Below are positions 27,501 to 39,830 of a stretch of 64,000 nt of DNA, one piece after another. Origin of the DNA: Rhinopomastus cyanomelas (taxonomy: Eukaryota > Chordata > Aves > Bucerotiformes > Rhinopomastidae). The notes under the pieces are model-generated. The model ran no database searches. It saw only the letters and a program-made list of their open reading frames with translations, and was not told the DNA's origin. The translations under genes and the position numbers were made by a program. The stretch lies in NCBI GenBank assembly GCA_013400115.1, contig VXBP01001909.1:868001-932000 (forward strand), written 5' to 3'. Each line of letters begins with the position of its first letter. The first letter of the stretch is position 1.

Positions 27501-30500
27501 TTTTTTTTATTGGAAAGGATTGTCTCAGACGACATCTGGGCACACAAGACCAAGCCGAGTTCCATATATGTAGTCTGCTCAGGGAAGTATGTCCAGTTGT
27601 TCTGCTGGCTTCTGTAGGGCTTGCCCATTTGTGGATCCTTGTCTTCCGTGTCTTTATGAGGATATTCCAGCACCAACCCCCGGTAGTGGACACTTGAGCA
27701 CTGTGCGTCTGTAGTGCCAAAAATATGATTGCTTTAGAAGAATGCATGGCTTGGGCTATCAGGTGATACTGGAGCTTTGCTCCTCAGAAGGTTGAATCCA
27801 AGTGACTTGACAGTAGTGAGATTGATGTGTAGCACAGCCAGTACTGGGACATTCAGCTAAGCCAGAAGATTGTCCTGTAACAGCAATGTCAGGATTATTT
27901 CTGTAGGCAAGTAGAAAACTTTCAGATCTACATATAAAACATCAGGACTGCGACAGTTTTGTGCTAATTGTGCTGCGATCCATTTGTAGAATATTAATGA
28001 AATATACTCAGTATAAAACATGACTCCTCCCATATCTGATAGATAAATCCCTCTGTGAGACCTCTACGGTTTTTCCTCTAGGGAGAAATTAATGCCCAGA
28101 TGTTGAATGCTACTCTTGAGGTCAGGCAGGCGGTACTTGCCAAACCAGGATTGGAGTGCCAGCCTCTGATGGTAGATCCATGTATAATCCATGTATCACT
28201 ATCACGCTCATGGAAAACCAATGTCCTTCACCTTCTTGCTCACTCCGTCCCATGCCCTGATTCCTGTTCTCTTACAGTTCACTGCATGGTATTGATTAAC
28301 ACTTACCTGCTAATTGATCTATTTAAAATTTTTTCCAATATTCACAGGGAAAGTTTCTCAATTATTTCCTGACAATTCAGATTTTGTGCCATGGGGACTA
28401 CTAGTAGATGGGAAAAGCATGGTTTTCCTTTATGGACATCACATTGGTTTGCGTTACATCATGATCATCTTTAGTTGTTTTTCAAGAGAGAGGTTTTCGG
28501 TTTTCTCTGAAATAGGGCCTACTAATTTTCCAGGAACTCTTATGTGATGATAGATCATTTTAATAAAACAATTTTTTCTTTTGATTATCGTTTGTCAGTG
28601 GTATGATGTGCTGTTAGATCTTTAACTTTTTCCTCAAAGCATGTGTTTGGCCCTATCCCATGTATTCTTGTCTTTGATGTGGACTCTGCCTTCATTTCAC
28701 CCGGAAGAGTAATTCGTGATTAAAGCTTTATACGTTTTCTCTCGTAGGCTGTAGATTCAGGATGAATGCAAAGCATGAATCCCTCAAACTAGAGAGTTTC
28801 TCTTTTGATTTAGATAGACTTGCTTGCATAAAAGGAATAATTAAATTTGCTGTTTTAATTTTCCCTATAATCTAAGCACCTATATATTTTTGTTTGAAGT
28901 GCTGCTTTATGATGTTGTTGAGATGTATTTTAGTGTCTCTCGTACTGAGTGTGGCTTTTGTTGACCCCTCTGGTGACACAAATGCCTTTCCAGCCTCTAC
29001 TGCTTAAAAGAGCAGCTACTTTATACCACATGAGGAAATCACAATGAGATTATTAGTTACCTATCAGCAATTCTAACGATTACATCTGACATTACCATAA
29101 TGTTGCCGTAACCTGTGTGCACGTTACTGAACCACCAATCGTGAGATTCTTGCTGGATGGCACATACAGAGTCTTGAAATGTCATTAGGTTATGTTTAAG
29201 AAACAGCCCTTTAGGGAAGCCCCTTCTCTTCTTTCTTAAAATCATACAATTACCTTAATGAAGAAGGGGCAGTGGGGAATGGATTCCTGCTCAGCATTCC
29301 CAGGTGCTGGAAGGAAAAATGTGGTAACATTCTTGGAGCTGGTTAATGTTGACCCTATTGATGTGTTGAGTTGACGTCTTCCTCGCAGCACTCAAAATCT
29401 GAAAGAGTTAGTGTGGGTGTGCAAGTATATAATCTTCTGAAAAGGGAGTTATGGATAAAATCTTCTAAGTTTCTGTGACTCTAAACGAACACTAAGAGGA
29501 ACACAAACGGGTTTTATTTGAACTCAACGTCTAATGGATACAAGGCACCTAGGATTTGTACTGGTAGTGTTTGCATTTTCTCATCTTTTCTGAGGCAAGC
29601 TTGGAATGCCAGAACACATACTGTACAGTCAACATCCTGCATAAACAGGTGACAAAGCACTCTAAAATTTTTACTTGTTTGAACACTGATTAATCGTATT
29701 CTTTCTTTTGACCCTATGCACTTTCTTCAAGCAGGCTTATATAAAATTAGGGTTACTGGTTTTTTCCACTTGATTAAAATGTTTTTAATATCCTTATGAC
29801 CATCATGAAATTCTGTTGATGCTGGTGTCTTCCAAAGAGTTCTGAGACAGTTTTTAATGTGGTTTCAGTAAAACCCATTCAACTCACACCTGAAAGAAGC
29901 AAGCAAGTTACTTGCAGCCAAGTATTTATTCTGTGCTTCTTTTTATCAAGTATGCACAGGAATTCACCTGTGATCTAAGCAGTTAGCCCAAAAAACAAAG
30001 AGATAGAAAAATGCTCTGGAGCTACAGTAAATGTGACAAAGTATAATATATAACTAGTAAGAAACTTTATGATACACTAACTATAATTGATTCCAGTGAG
30101 TTTTCTGTTAAAGCCAATGCAAATAATTGTAACATCTGTCAAAAACCAACCACGAGCATGAAAACCTTTTAACATTTTGCACTTAATAAACTATTCTATA
30201 CATAAACTACCTTATTGTTTATATTAAAAACTAAAAAATATTCAGTCTGTTCCAGCCATTCTAACAAAAACTTTAATAAGTAGACATTGCATAAAAATGA
30301 CACAATCCAGCAGTTATTTGGTAAGGCCAGCATAATCATAAATTTACCATCCATGCTTTTCCAAAAATACTAACCCATATTGTTCTCCCTGGACCTGTTG
30401 CAGGGATGACTAATCCAGCTGCTGAGGTCTCCCTTTATGTGTTTGATGGAACACTTGGCTTGCTAGACTACAGCTGTGTGTTTATGTGCAGTGCACACCT

Positions 30501-32812
30501 GCAGGGCCCTGACAAATAGCTGTAGTATGCAGAGTATACAAAATTACCCTGGCAGTGCTGCAAATAAGGAAGTTTCTGTTTTGAAGTCCATATGTGTGTG
30601 AGCTTGAGATGCCAGCTGGGGTATTTATGTTGCATTGCACAGATGTAAAACTGCCAACTGATTTTATACCAAATAAATGCTAATCTTTTTATACATACTT
30701 GGTGTCAGAGTTATGAAGTGGTATATAAGAATGTTCTCACGACTTAACTCTTTTAAAATGAAAGCTGACATTAAAAGTGCTTGAATTCACAATATGCATA
30801 GGGGGTAAAGATAAAAATGTACTGTATTTACTCAGATATCTGCTATAGCCCAGTATCTTAAGGGTCTTATTATTAGTGAAGTGTAGTTATTAGCTGCACA
30901 TAATCAGGACTTGATTTATTGTATGCGTGTACGCCATACTGTATATCCTTTCTTCCAGGAGGTCACTCCAGCTCTGTGTTGAATCCAGTTTATGGGTTCT
31001 GAAATGCAAAAGCCCAGTTTATATAGTTACTTAACTTGAAAGCTTTGCTTTCCTATTTCAAAATGTGCTTAAGCACAGTGACAAATTTTCATCAAATACC
31101 TTTTTTATAAAACATTGCCATTGTTGGTAGACTTTGTGAAGATGCTTGTATTGTTAGTATTTGCCTTCAAATACTCAAATTAAAATAGAAAATCTAATTT
31201 CATTTGCTAAAACTAGGAAAGAGCACAGATAGTCAATCTTGACTGATCATTTTTGCCTTTTGTAACTGTTTCATACTAAAAGTCTACATGGTGCAATTGA
31301 TAATTTGTTGTGAAGGCTTGGTACACACACTGAAGTGCTGCTTACTTAGTCCTTTTTCAAATGCAGAAAAGGAAGGCTCCGGGAGGAGGGGTTAGTCTGC
31401 AGATGTGGAAGTGGACAGTTTCTGTGCTTCTGATGGCACACATTGGAAGTTCCTTAAGCACGTAGTTGCATTCTTCACACACTTTCCCTTCAGTTGCATT
31501 TCAATTTATTTTTCTCATTACCTTGTCAAGCAACTGTAGTGCAGTTTTTTTCATTTGTTATTTGTTCTGGGCTACTAAAACATTTGCAGTTGTGTGGAAT
31601 TCTGCTCTGACTTACTCTGTCTCAGTGTATACTTGAAACACATTTATGCTAAATGTGTAAGAACAAAGCAAAAGGGAGCAATGCTGAAGTATATCGCTAC
31701 AGAATGTGTCCCAAAGGACTTAGGAATTTATTTTGCTAAATGTAATGCACAGCTTAGAGATGACTGGCCATCACACACAGCTCACCAGTCTAGCGGAGCG
31801 TTTTTAAACCGAAAGAATTTCTTACATACACACACGTGCCTGCACACAGTCACCATGAGACAGCAGCCTTGAGCTTCCTGAGCTTGAAATTAACATCTGC
31901 AAAATATCCCCCATAAGTTCAAACATTATCCAGATCCACAAGGTTCAGAAATACTAATTACTTCTGTACTAAATTTTAGAACAGAAATTCCAGACATTAG
32001 TGTTAGCTGAAGAGGTAATGATGTATGTAAAGTGGAAGGAAGAGTTGAGCTGTGTCCCTCATAATCGTGCGTGTTGTCCTGGCTAATATAAAATAGTAAG
32101 TGTGTCTGTGAGATGCTTGTGCTACCTTAACTGCTGAGAACCTATCTCCATGGCCAAATCTTGAGTGAAAAATGTGAGCGCTTTGAGTTACTTCTGCTGG
32201 ATGAGTATAAGAAGTCTTAATAGTTGTTGTAACTCCTATCTAGGAAGTTTATTTAAAACACAAAGTGCAGAATTCTGTTGGTGTGTGAGGAAATATGTTA
32301 CAAGGCTGGTTTAGTTATTGTGTGTCAGGGCCAGCTCTCTTACAGAAGGGTATCACTTCAAACGAAATGCCGCCACTGCAGGTTGCAAACACACAACTGA
32401 AGGCTTCTAGTTCTCAGCTCATGCCCAGATGTCTTTCAATAAGTTTAGCCAGTAATTTCTTCAAATTGCTCAGTTTATCAGCAGCACATGTCATCAATCC
32501 TGGAGTGGTTGCTTAAGTCAAACTACAGAATACTTCGCTTACAGACACAGCTGCAAACAGGTGAACAGGCAGAAAGTAATTTGTGCAGCTTGGTGGCTGT
32601 CAGACAAAAGACAGACAATCTGTGTTTAAAACAGATTGCAGGCCTTGTGTGAGCCAGACAAAAGGGATTTCTACAACTGCAAATAATTCCAAGGTTAACA
32701 TATTTTCCTTTCTGCCATTAGGTGATTTGTTAAAATTGGGAACAATGAGCATTATAAATCTACACAGAAATTAGAGATAAGATGAAAGAGAAAAACAGGT
32801 CGCTAAATAAGT

Positions 32813-32938
32813 TTATGTCCTTCTGTTGAAAAGCGTACGACTGGCGTTCGCATCGGCCCCCTTCTCATAAACGAAGCTGAGCTGCAACGCCTCTAGGACA
32901 TCCACCGCGTATTGGAAATTGTGGCGAGGGACGCCTAA
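32813..32938 (-). other. CpG-rich, protein-like island in intron; unidentified
   Basis: An island that does not resemble the intron around it. Eleven CpG dinucleotides fall between 32834 and 32933, whereas the flanks have almost none. On the minus strand it reads 41 codons then a stop at 32813-32815. The composition is protein-like and third positions are mostly G/C; one stretch is NFQYAVDVLEALQLSFVYEK. A CTGCCAG acceptor-like sequence (complement of 32939-32945) sits just upstream, so it could be a last coding exon of an antisense gene. No donor is needed because a stop ends the frame. The + strand is also nearly open, broken by two in-frame stops. I do not recognise the protein. Alternatives are a fragment of a retrocopy, an old foreign insertion, or a conserved regulatory element. 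Confidence 0.35.
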
Positions 32939-35900
32939 CTGGCAGAAGAAACAACTTTGCAAAAAGAATTAAGTCTGTAGTAATGTTCCTCAGTATCAGA
33001 AAGCTGACTTTTTATTTTTCTTTTCAAATTCTCCTTCGGATGTTGTTCCACGGTACTGTGGAGATTTATCGGGATTTAATTTTAACTTTGAAGTCCTCTC
33101 TTCCTCAGATGTTTTAATATTGGGTAGAATTATCAAGATTTACTACATCAGAGTTAAAATTTGCAACAGGCAAGCCTAAAGTAGTGCTAACCTAATTACA
33201 GCAAGTTAGAAAACACGTTCTTCCCCCCCTAAGATACTACTTCTTCAAATGTGTGATTGCAGAATATCTATTCTTTCCACTTTTCATGAGCTCTGTAAAC
33301 TTGCCTTGACCTCAAAACTTCTGCAGTGTTCCATGAGGTACTAATCAAGCTCATGTAATATAGCTTCTTCCTGTTTAGTTCAGGGAGTAAGTACTTATGT
33401 GCAGTAATACTGATGGGTCGTTCTGTGCTTAGTTTGAGATGTTCTGGCAAATTTATTTTGCATGTTACGTAAAACTTACCAACGTAAAGGTATGTGGATG
33501 GAAGAAGATGCGAAACACTGCTTTAAGGTATCGTCTACTTTTGTGAAGGTAGGGTTCTGTGTGTAGAGGAGAAATCAGTCTGCTAAGGATGCTTTGAAGT
33601 ACGGCGGTACGCACAGAAAGCACGTTAATTTCGGTGTAACACATATTACACTACATCATGAAAACAATAGAATTAAGTGGTTCTGGTTAATAGTGCAAAA
33701 GTGTTTCCAAAAATTATGTAACTGTCCCCATCAAAATTCGCTGTTGTTTTAAAGAGGAACACCAGGAGGTTACTTACAAGTAATATGCTCCTTCTGTTTC
33801 ATGGTCATGCCTGTATTGCATCTTTGAGTGTCTTCTAACCCAGACTGATTCTATGACTCGGTCTAGGTGATCCTACTGTGGGAGGGGGATTGGACTAGAT
33901 GATTTTTCAAGATCCCTTCCAATCCCTAGTGATTCTATGATTCTATATACATGTTGTCGTAATTGAAGGACACTGTTGTTAGGTTACTACAACCTGGGTT
34001 GCTGCGAGTTCATACTTCTATCAAATAGAGTACTAAACAGTTCTTCAGGGAAACCCTAGCACTGAGGTTGAGTTGAAGAATTCCTTAATTTTTTCAACTA
34101 CAAAGAAGTGTGTCAAACAAGCAAACATGTGCTTTTCTAAGTTTTATTTGGACTAAATGCTAATTCTGAGGTTAAGTTGTGTCCCTAATACATGCCGTGT
34201 TACAGGACCTTCCCCACATTTGGATCTTCTGGTTTTGTATCATAATAGGCTAAGATTTTTGATATCTCAGGAATTAATCACTCAAATTTGGGCCAGGGAT
34301 AGTAATATATTGGCTTCTTGTTTCTTGTGATGCTGACAGCATGTGCCTTGCCTGTTGGTTGTGCAGGGTGTGTGCTGTAGGTTGCAGCCTGGCATTGTTA
34401 GCATGTATGAACTTCGTGTTTTCACTGTGAAGGTGAGATCATCATCTTTAAAGGATGGCTTTAATTTGTGTTGGGGAATCAAGTGGATACTGTGTTTAAG
34501 GAGGGGAAAAAAGTACACTCATGCAGGTTGCTGTCTGCAGTCCAAATTGCTGATCAGAGAGTCTTTATACACATCAGTAATGTGCTGTGCAATATAAGCT
34601 GAAATATATTCCACAAGGGAGGAAAACGGAATAGGTTACATACGCTGTTCCTAAGTGCAATGAATATAAAACTCCATTACTCACTTTAAGCAGGTGCTTT
34701 TTATATGAGGCTTTAAAGAAATATAAAACTGCTGGTGAAATGATTGGTTTGTACAGACACGACTTAACTTCCAGTGCTTTGACCAGATAAAGAGACTAAA
34801 AATATTTCTACAAACATTTCTTTAATGATTTCAAGGATTAAAGGTTAATATCCTCGTGGTGTCAGAGACTGCCATTCCAGACACTAAATGTACTGTTTTC
34901 ACTTTAAGTCCTCAGTAGTGGCATAGAATATTTCAAAGAAAATATACATGTTTTTGTTAAACTTGGAGCATTGTGCTTTTTTTTTTTTTTAATGTCCTAG
35001 ACAATGTGTATTTAAATTGTGGTGAGTAGCACAGTGGTGTCGAAAAGAAATACAGTGCAAAACAGAAAAATGTTTGAATAAGAATGATTCTCCATTTAGA
35101 AACAAAACTCAGCTTTAAAGACGGTGAAATCTTGTCATCTATGCGCAGGGAAATCTACATGTAAAGGGGTAGCCCCAGGTCGTTCTGTTCTTTAAAGCAG
35201 CATGTACTGTCTGAAGATGAAACCTGTGCTGGGACTGTCCAACAAACTAGTGATATGTTGTGTTTTAATCTCTTTCCATGTCCTGCCTCACTTACCTACT
35301 GTGTCAGAATGACTTTCTTCCTGCTATTACCTGCTCCTTTACAGTGTCCCCAGCAGCAGCCTTTCTTGTCCATCTTTTAACCACGTGACTGCTAGATTAA
35401 CCTCGCAACAGAAAGGCGTTAGTGTTCTTTCACTTCTCCACCATCCCCAGCAGCTCAGGAACTGTTAATGATTGCATCTTAGATATTAGCTCTTAATTAT
35501 TTCTTTGATAATGTAGTTATTGAACACATCTGCGCTTCTTCCTTAGAATTTTTATAAACCTTTGTGGTTTCTTCTAAAGGAATTGCTGTTCCTGTCCCGT
35601 AGAATACCCAATTGTTGACCTTCTTACTGCTCTGTAACTGTTCTCTCCTGTAAGTAATTATCTGGAATTGGGCTTGTAAGATACTTCATTCATTAGATAT
35701 TCAGTTTTTGCAGCAAGCAGGTGATGAAGTATCATGGGTGTTAAAGGGAAGCTCACAACCACTTGTTGGTCCAGGTGAGATGCTGTGTTTCTGGCATAGC
35801 AGGTAGTTGCGCGGCATTTCAAGGTTTGCGTCTGCTCTGGTGAGTGAGACTTTTAAATTCAAAGGAATACAGACTTGTAGGAAACCAAGTTTTGGTGCCA

Positions 35901-38900
35901 AGTAGCTTATTTAAATGGATGTGACTTGAAGAAATGAACTCCACAATTGCAACAGCGGATGATGAGAGGAGCTCTCGTTCATCTAAGACTTTGTTCTTTC
36001 ATCAAACATTTTGCTGTCCTAGAAGGATGTAGATGTTCTTTTTCTTTCAAGTGGCTACACATCTTCATACTAAAAGAAGATCTGTAAAATGTGGGTTTTA
36101 TTCCAGGGCCTAAGATATATTGCAACTTACTAAAAGCATATATGAAGGTAAGGGACTTGACCTGGTAGTGGATTGGACTTGAACCAGACTTAATAGAAAA
36201 TAAACACAGAAAATGCAGTTCACGGGGTTTTTGTGATCGTGTAAGCATATTTTAATGATCAAAAGTGTTTTAATATACTTTACGTGCTGGCATCTTGCAT
36301 GAGCTATTGAGCTTATCCTCAGGTACAGCAAAACTACTATATTTGGAAGGGATAGAGGCACTTACACAAGTAAGGTGAGGCAACTGATGGTGAAAGCATG
36401 TTTCCAACTAAGGGGCATGGTACTAGGAGTGAGTAAAACTATTAGCTCTTTTCTCTGACCATCTGTCTTTCTCTTTTACAGGATGTTGCCTCAAATACTT
36501 TGATGAAAGTTTCTCAAATTCTTACTTCTCTGTATCCCAGAAGCATTTTGTATCTGTATAATTCACAGCATTTGTCTACTGACAGTGCGTAGATATGAGG
36601 ATTGATAGGACATGCTTTTTGAGAGTTAGTAATTCAGAGTCTGATCATTTTTCTGCCTTGTCTTAGAAGACAGAAGTTATTTTAATGCATTAACTTCAGC
36701 CCCTGTTTGTCTCAAGTGATACATTAGTGTCTGCAATGCAGCTGTTGACTTGTGCAGAAGGGAAAATAAATTATTTATTTGAAATAATTTATATCGAAGT
36801 ATGAGCAGCAGGAGTGGTCTCACTAAACTCACTTTAATTAAGTGTCCTGACCAGTCTCATCTTGCTGGACCTAAAATAATGACTTCAGTTAGGTGTGCTT
36901 ATCGTTGGCAATGCCTACATAGCCTGAGTGTGAGCAGCAGTCATGGTAGTAAGTGCCCCAAACTACACTTAGTTATTTGCAATACTGTGTATGGTTCAAG
37001 TTGGAAGGCTTCCTTCTCTAAACATTGTCTGTTTGGATCAAAAGGAGCAGCAATCACGCTATGGATTGTGTTTCTGTACCCTGCATGGAGAATGTTTTGA
37101 GGTGGTCCTTGTCTTTTTGATATGTTATGCTAGTAGTCCATGAACGTTTGCTGGCCAGCCCTAGTGCAGTGGGTAAAGGCAGTTCTGAAACATTGCCCAG
37201 CTCTGTTGCATTTCAGGAAGGCTGGGGTTTTTCCCACTGGTGGCTGTTTCTTCATGTCTGAATGTTCACAGGAGAAATAGCTTACCAGAAAATGACTTCA
37301 AACAGATTATCAATAATGAATAATTCAGAGATGCTTCCACCCTGAAACACTATTCTAAATGTTGCATGATTTTTGTCAGTATTGGTTTTTCTGTCTTTGA
37401 ATCACAGGTTTTTTATTTAACTGTTTGAAGCAGGATTTCAGAAAAATCAAAACACTGGTGGACCACAGCAGATAGAACTGTATGAAGGTTGTGTTGAGTC
37501 TGCAGATGGGAATGTAGCAACAGGAATTTATCAGATTTAAGTGACTCTTCCTACAGCTGAAATGCTGTTGGTCTTTAGCAAGCTGGGAAATCTTTGGCAA
37601 TATTTAAATCTCCATTGCTAAATGATGGTCCTGTGTCTGTTTCAGTGCTTAGGAAATGGAGAAGCCTTAATTTAATTTACAGGCAATTTAAGGATTAAAG
37701 TAGTTAGTTACAGAGATTTTGATATAGATCTCCAAGGTGAAAACCAGTTTATGACAGGCTGTGTGCTTGGCCCAGAAATCTTTGTGCGTACGTGTGAGTT
37801 TTTCAGCGTATGTTCTGATGAAGAGAGTGGTAGATGCTTACACCAATAGTTTGTCATTTGTTGCCCAAGAAGAAAGCAGCTTGATCTTTAGAGAGCATTT
37901 CAGTCTGAGAGTAACTGCTTACACCCTCCTGTGCTGTACATTTCCTTTGAGTACCATGGTTGAAGAGAAAATTAAAAGGTTTTTTTAGACAGGTTGCTTA
38001 TAGGAGTGGAACTGTGACATGTAGAGCTCAAGTCTGGCTCACCATACGTTAGAGGCAAGACAAGTCTACCACAGTCCTGTTGTTACTGCCCTCTTCATTC
38101 TTGGGAGTGGTTGGGAATGAAGCAACAACTTCTTAGAATAATGGCTGAAATCTGGTTGACGCAGTTACAAGAGAGACTAAATAATTCTGATAATCGGACT
38201 AGCAATAGCAATGACACATTAAGTACAATTAGCAAAAAACCCACCTGCTCCTTGGCACGTCCTTAAAATAAGCTCCCTGAATTACTTTCTGAAAAAGAAA
38301 GAAAATAGTAGCTTGTGAGTGGCTACATTAAGGCTGGAAAATGTCTGTAGACTATGGTGACAGATTGAAAACACGGCCCTGTGAACACAGTAAAGACGTT
38401 TGGGGAACGTCATCGCAGAATTTTAGTTTTGCTAGGGAAAAAAAAGGAAAAGGAAATACTTATAACCTGTCTTCTGCGTTTTAGAAAATACTTTTCCCTG
38501 GTTTTCCAATGAAAAAAACCAACCAAACCAAACAAAACCCCTTAAAAAAGCAAACATAAAAAAAAAGGAAAAGAAATCAACCCAAGCTCCCCAATGCCTT
38601 CCGCTTCAGGCATTGTGCGGGAAGATGCACGGTGATCGAAGGAGATGTTGAGCTCCTAGGCTGCTGCTGTTTTGATACAATAAAGAACGTGAAAGCTTAC
38701 GGTCCCCCAATGCTTTGAAAGAGAGAAGTAGGACTGATGCCAACCAGAGCTGGTCTTTGTGGCTTTTATTATGTTCATACTGCAGGGAGGAAGGAATTAA
38801 GGTTGGTTTTAGCTTCAAGTTCTGCCACAGTGCCGTCTATTTAACTGAGTTCAGGAGTTCTCATTGAGGGTACCACCTAAGCATAGACTGAAGAAAAATT

Positions 38901-39654
38901 AGTGTTTCTCTTCAAAGAAGACAGATTTCTCTTAAAATTCAATTTCTTTTCTGGATCTTCTGTATTAGTCATGTAAACCTTACATATGTTTCTGTGAAGA
39001 TAATTGGAAATTTTTTCTTGATTCCATCAAGACTTAGGCCTAAAGGATATTTCATTTGGTTAATAGCTCCTTGCTTTTAGTCTTTTACTGGGTTTGAAAT
39101 CATTTTGACATGTATTTGATAGTCTTGTACTATGCCAGATTGCCAAACCATAGTTTATTGGTACTTAATGCTTTAAATATTGAAATTTTTCCTTCTGAGG
39201 GCATAACCTAAATATGGGGAGAATTCATGTGGAACCTCTTCTAGAAGTTTTAGTCACCCGTAACTCATTTCTTATTTCATATTTTGCAGTTCTCTCTTAC
39301 ATGATCTTTGTAAATAATTCTTTATTGTGTTTCAGGGATTTGGTAGCACTGTCCTGGCTCTTGTCCTCAGTAACTTCACCTCTTTAGCTGGTTTCCCATC
39401 TTTTCTGTCCCTCAATTTAGATTATGTCTCTTGGCTCTCCTTTAGTCATTGCTCATTGACCTTTTTCCAAATGGATTGGTGAACAATGTAGAATCCACTA
39501 TTAAAATCACTAATTAGAAAAACTTTTTTTAATAGGTCTTAAATGATTGCTCAGCATCAGTAGGTGGAAATCCTTGGCTGATCTGTAAAGATGCAAGTGT
39601 GACCTGCCTTTAGGTGTTTGATTTCCTCCTGTTTGGGCATAGGATGTCGCTGTA
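32939..39654 (+). other. VPS13B: VPS13B intron segment; no gene seen
   Basis: AT-rich intron with a short CR1 end at 33.85-33.95 kb, a T14 tract at 34977-34990, and an A-rich patch of AAACC/AAACA type near 38511-38582. A small AT inverted repeat lies near 36771-36794. Short frames on both strands overlap and lack supporting signals. Confidence 0.55.
33846..33946 (+). mobile_element. CR1 LINE 3' terminus fragment
   Basis: About 100 bp of CR1 3' untranslated region: a TCTAGGTGATCCTACTGTGG-type start, then GGGGATTGGACTAGATGATT and the terminal repeat GATTCTATGATTCTAT. It belongs to the same 3'-end type as the fragments at 52.6, 54.3, 56.4 and 58.3 kb, which share the ATTGGACTA and CCAATCCCTA wording. 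Confidence 0.9.
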
Positions 39655-39830
39655 GGCTTGAGGGAATGGCCTGCCCAGGGAGGTGGTGGAGTCGCCAACT
39701 CTGGAGCTGTTCAAGGCAGGATTGGACGTGGCACTTGGTGCCGTGTTCTAGCCTTGAGCTCTGTGGTGACAGGTTGGACTTGATGATCTATGAGGTCTCT
39801 TCCAACCTTGATAATACTGTGATACTGTGA
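39655..39830 (+). mobile_element. CR1 LINE 3' end fragment
   Basis: Decayed end of CR1 ORF2 (AATGGCCTGCCCAGGGAGGT, GTGGTGGAGTC) followed by the 3' untranslated region (GGTTGGACTTGATGATCTAT, CTTCCAACCTTG) and a terminal ATACTGTGATACTGTGA repeat. The 3' terminus differs from that of the 33.9 kb copy, so it belongs to another CR1 subfamily. Confidence 0.92.

Larger units (their letters stand above)
11494..32812 (+). other. VPS13B: VPS13B intron, long central segment; no gene seen
   Basis: About 21 kb of AT-rich intron with no CR1 copy that I can recognise, which is a notably repeat-poor stretch compared with the 3' side of the window. It contains short direct repeats (a 21-bp period near 12939-12974 and a 30-bp period near 14354-14402), two small inverted repeats (13005-13034, 24528-24555), T tracts (for example 15871-15883) and short TA runs (about 18904-18915). 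The longest frame, 124 codons on the minus strand at 21568-21942, resembles no family I know and is compatible with chance. Confidence 0.55.

Noticed and set aside
36801..37100. 99-codon + strand open frame starting at ATG
   Set aside because: No domain, no flanking splice sites, and AT-rich upstream sequence without promoter features.
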